Source: Lysobacter sp. ISL-50 (lineage in GTDB: Bacteria > Pseudomonadota > Gammaproteobacteria > Xanthomonadales > Xanthomonadaceae). From it: a stretch of 64,000 nucleotides of DNA. A program made the translations under genes and the position numbers. The stretch spans positions 1 to 64,000 of the forward strand of contig NZ_JAGGRI010000010.1 in the NCBI RefSeq assembly GCF_018612875.1, given 5' to 3'. Every line of letters starts with the position of its first letter. Position 1 is the stretch's first letter. The notes below the pieces were generated by a model. That model did not search any database, was not told the origin of the DNA, and saw only the letters and a program-made list of their open reading frames with translations. Of this stretch, positions 56,021 through 64,000 are shown piece by piece.

Positions 56021-56040
56021 ACCGTACAATTTCGGTACGA
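56021..56040 (+). promoter_or_regulatory. Candidate Suf regulator operator/promoter
   Basis: Inverted repeat CGTAC-N7-GTACG (56023-56027 and 56035-56039) in a locally AT-rich spot, 34 bp upstream of the regulator ATG at 56074. It is a likely autoregulatory site for the Rrf2-type regulator of the operon; binding is inferred. Confidence 0.55.
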
Positions 56041-56073
56041 ATTAGCCCCCGTCGCCTTCAGCGCCCCACGCCG

Positions 56074-56532
56074 ATGCTCCGCGTCACCAAGCTCACCGAT
56101 TACGCCACGGTCGTCCTGACCGTCCTGGCGGCCCAGCACGACCGCGTCCTCAGCGCGGCCGAGATGGCCGAGCGCGCGGGCCTGGAAGCGCCGACCGTCA
56201 GCAAGGTGCTCAAGCCGCTGGCCCAGGCCGGCCTGGTCGAGGGTTTCCGCGGCGCCAACGGCGGCTATCGGCTGGCGCGGGCGCCGGAGGAAATCGGCCT
56301 GATCGAGATCGTCGAGGCGATGGAAGGCCCGCTCGGCATGACCGAATGCAGCGTTCACGAAGGCAACTGCGGCCTGGAGCAACAGTGCGGCGTGCGCGCC
56401 AACTGGCGCCGGATCAACGACGTCGTGGTCGAAGCGCTCAGCAACGTCACCCTCGCGCAGATGCTCGCCCCCACCTTTTCACCCGAACCCGCCTCAGCCA
56501 AGCGCATCGACCTGCGCCTGGCCGGCGCTTAG
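56074..56532 (+). CDS. sufR: SUF system Fe-S cluster assembly regulator, Rrf2 family
   Basis: A 152-residue Rrf2/IscR-type regulator. A winged HTH at residues 25-65 (AEMAERAGLEAPTVSKVLKPL) is followed by the cysteine cluster Cys92-x6-Cys99-x5-Cys105 (ECSVHEGNCGLEQQC), which in this family binds a 2Fe-2S cluster and senses cluster supply. It heads sufBCDS, 16 bp before sufB. This is the Xanthomonad-type SUF regulator. It is expected to repress the operon when clusters suffice and to derepress under iron or oxidative stress. Confidence 0.92.
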   Translation: MLRVTKLTDYATVVLTVLAAQHDRVLSAAEMAERAGLEAPTVSKVLKPLAQAGLVEGFRGANGGYRLARAPEEIGLIEIVEAMEGPLGMTECSVHEGNCGLEQQCGVRANWRRINDVVVEALSNVTLAQMLAPTFSPEPASAKRIDLRLAGA

Positions 56533-56548
56533 ACAGTAGGCAGCCGAC

Positions 56549-58020
<1,472 letters not shown>

Positions 58021-58024
<4 letters not shown>

Positions 58025-58224
58025 CCGCGCGCATCGCCCGTACCATGCGCTTCGTCGCGCCGGATGAACAAAGCGCCGAGTCTGTGCGCTATTGGCGCTC
58101 GCGTCCGCCGGAAGAACGTTTGCAGGAGACTTTGAACCTGCACCGGGAAGGAAATGAGCTGTTCAAGAACGGAAACCCGCCTTTCGCTTACGTGATCGAG
58201 TTGCGCGATGTCCCGGCTCCCTGA
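58021..58224 (+). CDS. Small partner protein of nucleotidyltransferase module
   Basis: A 67-residue protein ([35 protein letters not shown]). The [11 protein letters not shown] pattern is typical of small proteins encoded directly before an MNT/AbiEii-like nucleotidyltransferase. It starts within the sufB stop (ATGA overlap) and its end overlaps the next gene by 17 bp, so it is expressed with the SUF operon. Likely an antitoxin-like partner; inference from context. Confidence 0.6.
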
Positions 58225-58654
58225 CGACTGGCGCGACTTTCTCGCCGCATTGGGCGCCCATCGCGTCGATTACATGCTGGTCGGTGGCATTGCGCTTGGC
58301 GTGCATGGACACGTGCGTTATACCCGGGACATGGATGTCTGGTTCCGCGGTACCGAAGAAAACGCGCAACGCCTGATCGCCGCATTACGCGATTTCGGTT
58401 TCACGGACATCAAGGCCAATCCCGCCGATTTCTGCAAACCGCGCGCGATGCTGATGCTTGGCGCGGAACCGAACAAAATCGAACTCATCAACTTCGCCGA
58501 TGGCGTGGACTTCGACCAGTGCTTCCCGAACCGGATCGTTGTTCCGCTGGCGGGAGCGGAGGTCTCGGTCATCGGTATCGACGACCTGCGCAAGAACAAG
58601 AAAGCCGTCGGCCGCCTGCAAGACCTGGCGGACCTGGAACGCCTCGAAGATTGA
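58208..58654 (+). CDS. AbiEii/MNT-like nucleotidyltransferase
   Basis: A 148-residue nucleotidyltransferase-fold protein. The core motif is GG at residues 26-27 followed by a D-x-D at 41-43 (MLVGGIALGVHGHVRYTRDMDVWF), then the KIELINFADGVDF strand and a helical C-terminus. It would transfer a nucleotide to an RNA or protein. With the 67-residue gene before it, it forms a toxin-antitoxin-like or orphan NTase module. It is inserted between sufB and sufC, 10 bp before sufC, an unusual place. Confidence 0.78.
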   Translation: MSRLPDDWRDFLAALGAHRVDYMLVGGIALGVHGHVRYTRDMDVWFRGTEENAQRLIAALRDFGFTDIKANPADFCKPRAMLMLGAEPNKIELINFADGVDFDQCFPNRIVVPLAGAEVSVIGIDDLRKNKKAVGRLQDLADLERLED

Positions 58655-58664
58655 ACTAACCAAG

Positions 58665-59438
<774 letters not shown>

Positions 59439-59469
59439 TCAGCGCGAACGCAGCCACGGAGCGCGCCCG

Positions 59470-60759
59470 ATGAGCGCCCTGCTCGACGCCTTCGCCGCGT
59501 CCTTTGAGGCCCTGCCCGCGCGCGAAGCCGCCGGACTCGGCGCGACCCGCCGCGCCGCGCTCGACGCCGCGCTCCGCGACGGCCTGCCCGGGCCGCGCAC
59601 CGAAGCCTGGAAATACACGCCGCTGCGCGCGCTGGACCGGCGCGCCTTCGCTTCGGCTCAAGCCGTGCCGGCCAGTTTCGATAACGCCGCCATCGCCGGC
59701 ATTCCGGCGCCGCGCATCGTCTTCCACAACGGCCGCTTCGACGCCGCGCGTTCGGACCTGTCCGGCCTGCCCGCGGGCGTATCGCTGCTGCCGCTGTCGC
59801 AGGTGCTGGCCACCGACGACGCGCGCGAAGCCAATTTCCTCGCCCGCCGCTTCGAGCGCGCGGACGAAATCTTCGCCCGCCTCAACGCCGCGCTGGCCGA
59901 CGAAGGCGCGGTGCTGCGCGTGGACGCCGGCGTGCAGGCGCCGGGCACGGTGCATCTGGTGTTCGTCGGCAGCCCCAACGCCGGCGATCTGGCCTGGCAT
60001 CTGCGCCATCTGATCGAACTGCGCGAAGGCGCGTCGCTCAGCGTGGTCGAGCACCAGATCGCCACCGACATCCACAACCACCTGTCCAACAGCCTGACCC
60101 ACGTCCATCTGGCGCCCAACGCCACGCTGTCGCATGCGCGGGTGCAGGACGAAGCGCTCGGCGCGACCGTGTTCGCGCGCACCGACGCGGTGCTGGCGCG
60201 CGGCGCGCGCTATCGCCGCATCGACCTGGAACTCGGCGCCGCGCTGGCGCGTCACGAACTCAACGCCGCGCTGCATGGCGAAGGCGCGCAGGTACTTGCC
60301 AACGGCGTGCTGCTGGCGAGCGGCCGCCGCCATCTCGACACCCGCCTGGGCATCGATCACGTCGGCCGCGACACCCAGTGCGAACTGGTCTGGCGCGGTC
60401 TCGGCGCCGGCCGTTCGCGCGCCGCGTTCCATGGCGGCATCCAGATCCGCGAAGGCGCCGACGGCAGCAACGCGTCGCTGTCGAACAAAAACCTGCTGCT
60501 CAGCGAAGGCGCGGAAATCGACACCCAGCCGGTGCTCGAAATCCATGCCGACGAAGTCCAGGCCGCGCACGGCGCCACTGTCGGCCAGCTCGACGCCAAC
60601 GCCCTGTTCTACCTGCGTTCGCGCGGCCTGCCGATGGAAACCGCGCGCGCGCTGCTGACCACCGCGTTCTGCCGCGAGACCCTGACGGTGATCGAGGACG
60701 ACAGCGCCCGGGCGATGCTGGAAGTGCGGCTGAATCTGGCGCTGGAACGACTGATTTAA
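59470..60759 (+). CDS. sufD: Fe-S cluster assembly protein SufD
   Basis: A 429-residue SufD, the SufB paralogue that completes the SufBC2D complex and helps deliver iron. The pattern EAWKYTPLRALDRR at the N-terminus, GAVLRVDAGVQAPGTVHL in the middle and ALFYLRSRGLPMETARALL, plus CRETL near the end, are family marks. Starts 31 bp after sufC. Confidence 0.92.
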   Translation: MSALLDAFAASFEALPAREAAGLGATRRAALDAALRDGLPGPRTEAWKYTPLRALDRRAFASAQAVPASFDNAAIAGIPAPRIVFHNGRFDAARSDLSGLPAGVSLLPLSQVLATDDAREANFLARRFERADEIFARLNAALADEGAVLRVDAGVQAPGTVHLVFVGSPNAGDLAWHLRHLIELREGASLSVVEHQIATDIHNHLSNSLTHVHLAPNATLSHARVQDEALGATVFARTDAVLARGARYRRIDLELGAALARHELNAALHGEGAQVLANGVLLASGRRHLDTRLGIDHVGRDTQCELVWRGLGAGRSRAAFHGGIQIREGADGSNASLSNKNLLLSEGAEIDTQPVLEIHADEVQAAHGATVGQLDANALFYLRSRGLPMETARALLTTAFCRETLTVIEDDSARAMLEVRLNLALERLI

Positions 60760-60881
60760 GAGCGAGGAAAGCAGTGGAGAGGAGTGAGGAACGAGTACGA
60801 CTGCGCAACGGCGGTTGAGCCGGCGCACTTACCCGTTTCTCACTTTTCCCACTCGTTCCCGCCCCACCGAGACCCCACTTG
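60760..60881. other. sufD-sufS intergenic region with inverted repeats
   Basis: The 122 bp gap contains GAACGAGT (about 60789) and ACTCGTTC (about 60851) in opposite orientation, and similar AGTGAGGAACG / TTTCTCACTTTT blocks, forming a possible stem around a central GC-rich loop. It could be a repeat remnant or an RNA processing site inside the operon. Confidence 0.4.
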
Positions 60882-62123
60882 ATGAACGCCGCCCACCCCG
60901 CTTCCGCCGCCATCGACTGGGCCGCCGTACGCACCGATTTCCCGGTGCTCGCGCGCGAAGTCCACGGCAAGCCGCTGATCTATTTCGACTCGGCCAACAC
61001 GGGGCAGAAACCCAATGCGGTGATCGATGCGGTGGACGATTTCTATCGCCACCACAACGCCAACGTCAGCCGCGCCGTGCATACGTTGGGCACCGAGGCG
61101 ACCGAGACCTACGAAGGCGCGCGCGGCAAGCTCGCGCGCTTCCTCAACGTGCGCGTCGATGAGTTGGTGCTGTGCAGCGGCACGACCTTCGCCATCAACC
61201 TGATCGCCTACTCGTGGGCGTTGCCGCGATTGAAGGCCGGCGATGCGATCGTGCTCACGCGCATGGAGCACCACGCCAACATCGTGCCCTGGCAACTGGT
61301 CGCGCAGCGCACGGGCGCCACGATCAAGGTCGCCGAAATCGACGGACGCGGCGCTTTGAATCTGGATCAGCTGTACTCGCTGCTCACTCCCGAAGTGAAG
61401 CTGCTGGCCTTGACCCATGTCTCGAACGTGCTCGGCACCGTCAACCCGGTGCGCGAGATCTGCCGCGAAGCGCGCAAGCGCGGCATCGCCACGCTGGTCG
61501 ACGGCTCGCAGGCCGCGCCGCACCGGCCGCTGGACATCGCCGCGATCGGCTGCGATTTCTACGCGATCACCGGCCACAAGATGAGCGGCCCGACCGGCAC
61601 CGGCGCGCTGTGGGCGCGACGCGAACACCTGGAAGCGATGCCGCCGTTCATCGGTGGCGGCGAGATGATCAAGGAAGTGCGGTTCGAAGGCACGGTGTTC
61701 GCCGACGGCCCGCGCCGGTTCGAGGCCGGCACGCCGAACATCGCCGGTTTCGCCGGGCTCGGCGCGGCGGTGGACTATCTGTCGGCGCTGGGCATGGCCA
61801 ACATCGACGCGCGCGAACAAGCCCTGCTGGCGCGCTTCACCCAGGCGCTGCGCGACGTTCCGGGCCTGCGCATTTTTGGCGAGGCGCCGGAAAAAGCCGC
61901 GGTGGTCAGCTTTCTGATCGAAGGCGCGCATGCGCACGATCTGGCCACCTTGCTCGATCTGGAAGGCGTGGCGATCCGTTCCGGCCATCACTGCGCGCAT
62001 CCGCTGATGCAACACTTCGGCGTGCCGGCGACCTGCCGCGCATCGCTGGCGTACTACAACACGTTCGACGAAATCGACGCCTTCGTGGCGGCGCTGAACA
62101 AGGTCCGCAAGCTGCTCGCATGA
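60882..62123 (+). CDS. sufS: SufS family cysteine desulfurase
   Basis: A 413-residue fold-type I PLP enzyme that takes sulfur from cysteine. The PLP lysine sits in ITGHKMSGPTG; the persulfide cysteine is in RSGHHCAHPL near residue 367. SufS-type length and no IscS-type insertion. ATG 60882; a TTG at 60879 is also in frame. No sufE or sufU is visible in the window, so its partner must lie elsewhere or be absent. Its stop overlaps the GNAT gene by 4 nt. Confidence 0.94.
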   Translation: MNAAHPASAAIDWAAVRTDFPVLAREVHGKPLIYFDSANTGQKPNAVIDAVDDFYRHHNANVSRAVHTLGTEATETYEGARGKLARFLNVRVDELVLCSGTTFAINLIAYSWALPRLKAGDAIVLTRMEHHANIVPWQLVAQRTGATIKVAEIDGRGALNLDQLYSLLTPEVKLLALTHVSNVLGTVNPVREICREARKRGIATLVDGSQAAPHRPLDIAAIGCDFYAITGHKMSGPTGTGALWARREHLEAMPPFIGGGEMIKEVRFEGTVFADGPRRFEAGTPNIAGFAGLGAAVDYLSALGMANIDAREQALLARFTQALRDVPGLRIFGEAPEKAAVVSFLIEGAHAHDLATLLDLEGVAIRSGHHCAHPLMQHFGVPATCRASLAYYNTFDEIDAFVAALNKVRKLLA

Positions 62124-62656
62124 ACCAAGACAACCTGACTTTCCGCGCCGCGACCGCGGCCGATATCGATGCGGTCGTCGCCCTGGCCGAATCGGCCTAT
62201 CGCGGCGACTCCGGCCGGCGCGGCTGGACCACCGAATCCGATCTGCTCGGTGGCCGCCGCACCGGGCCGGACGAGGTCGAAGTCATGCTGAGCAAGCCGC
62301 GCAGCATGGTTTTGCTCGGCGAACGCGGCGATCCGCCCGCGCTGGTGGCCTGCGCGCATATCGCGGCCCTTGATGAGGTCGGTTACTTCGGCCTGTTCAC
62401 GGTCGATCCGGCCCTGCAGGGCGCCGGCATCGGCAAGCGCGTATTGGACGAGGCCGAGCGCATCGTTCGCGACGACTGGCGCTTGTCCACGATCCAGATG
62501 ACGGTGATCAACGTGCGCGAGGAACTGATCCAGTACTACCTGCGCCGCGGCTTCAGGCGTACCGGCAAGTTCCTGCCGTTCCCGTACGGCGATGCCCGCT
62601 TCGGCCTGCCCAAGCGCGACGACCTGAGCTTCGAAGTGCTGGAAAAGACCGTCTGA
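62120..62656 (+). CDS. GNAT family N-acetyltransferase
   Basis: A 178-residue GNAT acetyltransferase. The acetyl-CoA binding motif is visible in LFTVDPALQGAGIGKRVLDEAE, with Q/G-x-x-G-x-G/A, followed by YYLRRGFRRTGKFL. It overlaps sufS by 4 nt and is co-expressed with SUF; the acetylated substrate is unknown. Confidence 0.9.
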   Translation: MNQDNLTFRAATAADIDAVVALAESAYRGDSGRRGWTTESDLLGGRRTGPDEVEVMLSKPRSMVLLGERGDPPALVACAHIAALDEVGYFGLFTVDPALQGAGIGKRVLDEAERIVRDDWRLSTIQMTVINVREELIQYYLRRGFRRTGKFLPFPYGDARFGLPKRDDLSFEVLEKTV

Positions 62657-62757
62657 GCGGCTGACGCGGGCAGCCGCCGGGCCACCGTCGCTGTTACCGC
62701 CGCCGCCGAGCTTTTAAACTAGCGCCATCGCACCGCCAGCCACGGGAACAGCACGTC

Positions 62758-63081
62758 ATGGGCGATTGGATTTTCGTCTGCGCCACCTCGCAATTGTTGC
62801 CGGGCGAGTCCACCGTCGCCTGGGACGGCGACACCGCGATCTTCGTCTGCAATTACGACGGCGATTACTACGCGCTGGAAGATCGCTGCTCGCACGAGGA
62901 TTTCGAATTGTCCTCGGGCACGTTCGACGGCGAGCAGGCCAGTATCGAATGCGTGTTGCACGGCGCGCGCTTCGACGTCCGCGACGGCCGGCCGCTGTGT
63001 CCGCCGGCGTATGAGCCGGTGGCGAAGTTTCCGGTCAAGGTCGAAGACGGCGGGGTGTGGACCCGCGATGATCGCGAGTAA
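62758..63081 (+). CDS. Rieske-type [2Fe-2S] ferredoxin
   Basis: A 107-residue soluble Rieske protein. The cluster ligands are Cys44 and His46 (RCSHEDFEL) and Cys65 and His68 (CVLHGARFD). This ferredoxin-like form is commonly the last gene of SUF operons in the family and may carry electrons for cluster assembly. It follows the GNAT gene by 101 bp. Confidence 0.9.
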   Translation: MGDWIFVCATSQLLPGESTVAWDGDTAIFVCNYDGDYYALEDRCSHEDFELSSGTFDGEQASIECVLHGARFDVRDGRPLCPPAYEPVAKFPVKVEDGGVWTRDDRE

Positions 63082-63120
63082 GCGCGGCTGGCGGCGCCAG
63101 TTCAAGGCCGCGCGAGGCTT

Positions 63121-64000
63121 CGGAATTTCTTGTGGGAGGAGCTTCAGCCCCGATGTTTTCCTCTCAGGTCGCTGGCATCGCTTCAATCCGTTGAAAAGCC
63201 GCTTTCAGATCCGCGGCTATCAGAGAAAAGAGCATCGGGGCTGAAGCCCCTCCTACAAAAGACCTCGCGACTGCGCTCAACGGCGCCTGATTGACTGTTT
63301 CCGGATCTTTTGTGGGAGGGGCTTCAGCCCCGATGCTTTCCTCTCAGGTCGCTGGCATCGCCTCAATCCGTCGAAAAGCCGCTCTCAGATTCGCGGCTAT
63401 CCGAGAAAAGAGCATCGGGGCTGAAGCCCCTCCTACAAAAGACCTCGCGACCGCGGTCAGCGGCGCCTGATTGGCTGTTTCCGGATCTTTTGTGGGAGGG
63501 GCTTCAGCCCCGATGCTTTCCTCTCAGGTCGCTGGCATCGCCTCAATCCGTTGAAAAGCAGCTCTCAGATTCGCGGCTATCGGAGAAAAGAGCATCGGGC
63601 TGAAGCCCCTCCTACAAAAGACCTCGCGACCGCACTCAATGACGCCTGATTGACCGTTTCCGGATCTTTTGTGGGAGGGGCTTCAGCCCCGATGCTTTCC
63701 TCTCAGGTCGCTGGCATCGCCTCAATATGTCGAAAAGCCGCTCACAGATTCGCGGCTATCTGAGAAAAGAGCATCGGGGCTGAAGCCCCTCCTACAAAAG
63801 ACCTCGCGACCGCGGTCAGCGGCGCCTGATTGACTGTTTCCGGATCTTTTGTGGGAGGGGCTTCAGCCCCGATGCTTTCCTCTCAGGTCGCTGGCATCGC
63901 CTCAATCCGTTGAAAAGCCGCTCTCAGATTCGCGGCTATCGGAGAAAAGAGCATCGGGGCTGAAGCCCCTCCTACAAAAGACCTCGCGACGGCGCTCAGC
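63121..64000. repeat. Tandem array of 180 bp units with REP hairpins
   Basis: Five head-to-tail units start near 63121, 63301, 63481, 63660 and 63840 (spacing 180, 180, 179, 180); the last runs off the window. Each unit has TGTGGGAGGGGCTTCAGCCC then, after about 100 bp with TCTCAGGTCGCTGGCATCGC, the inverted GGGGCTGAAGCCCCTCCTAC and CAAAAGACCTCGCGAC. The two REP hairpins face each other, so each unit can fold into a long stem. The spacing of 60 codons keeps some frames open, which creates false protein frames. The array follows the SUF operon. Confidence 0.95.

Noticed and set aside
63310-63603. Repeated protein frame (MWEGLQPRCF...) in the terminal array
   Set aside because: Unit length is a multiple of three, so open frames persist. 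The same hairpin sequence occurs elsewhere without this frame, so it is repeat DNA and not a gene.
63121-64000. CRISPR array
   Set aside because: Repeats are 180 bp, nearly identical over the full length, and contain no unique spacers. No cas genes are present.

Overview
The window looks like chromosome of a GC-rich gammaproteobacterium of the Xanthomonadaceae, most likely Lysobacter or a close relative. The reasons are very high GC with strong third-position bias, a Xanthomonad-type SUF regulator heading sufBCDS, many TonB/REP-type features typical of the family, and several dispersed palindromic repeat families (an 80-120 bp 'gtcattcccgcg' inverted repeat, 'gggaatc' repeats, 'ccctctcccgc' repeats and GTGG/GTAG-type REP hairpins). 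I see no tRNA, rRNA, CRISPR array, integrase or transposase, so this is mostly core/accessory chromosome and not an island. The genus is an inference.

Layout. 1-6.6 kb: LysR regulator divergent from an MFS drug/nucleoside exporter, a second LysR divergent from an SGNH hydrolase, then a zinc-type quinone oxidoreductase. 6.6-9.0 kb: an EF-G paralogue preceded by an unusual leader (32-codon ORF, intrinsic terminator, 9-codon ORF with strong Shine-Dalgarno, large hairpin). 9.3-14.7 kb: a translationally coupled three-gene condensin-like operon (kleisin, KITE-like subunit, SMC ATPase) without a recognisable nuclease subunit. 14.9-19.6 kb: fadH, a SleB-type cell-wall hydrolase, a glutathione S-transferase, a small unknown. 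19.9-25.7 kb: methylcitrate cycle genes prpE, prpB, prpC with a Suppressor-of-fused domain gene among them and no acnD, prpF or prpR. 26-36.6 kb: envelope and stress genes (glycine-zipper protein, alpha/beta hydrolase, OsmC, a second and more divergent EF-G-like GTPase, TPR protein, DUF4087 protein, MscS channel, thioredoxin-like protein, LysE exporter, two lipoproteins).

36.6-44.8 kb holds an NIS siderophore operon. A Fur-box-like site is followed by an HpcH/HpaI-fold enzyme resembling the SbnG citrate synthase, then ATP-grasp ligase, IucA/IucC synthetase, MFS exporter, second IucA/IucC synthetase and PLP decarboxylase. The last five are in the gene order of vibrioferrin pvsABCDE and the Xanthomonas xss (xanthoferrin) operon. 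Between the first and second genes lies the frameshifted C-terminal remnant of a TonB-dependent receptor; an intact TonB receptor lies 3 kb away at 47.7 kb. 45-47.4 kb: PIN-domain protein with tiny coupled ORFs upstream, AraC regulator, EamA exporter.

49.9-55.8 kb: a DUF5916 outer-membrane-type protein, a patatin phospholipase with a Lys/Ala-rich N-terminal extension, 3-hydroxybutyrate dehydrogenase, and a SET-domain methyltransferase with a poly-lysine tail. 56.0-63.1 kb: the SUF iron-sulfur operon (regulator, sufB, sufC, sufD, sufS, GNAT acetyltransferase, Rieske ferredoxin). A two-gene nucleotidyltransferase module of toxin-antitoxin type is inserted in frame-coupled fashion between sufB and sufC. 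The window ends in a tandem array of 180 bp units, each holding an inverted pair of REP hairpins.
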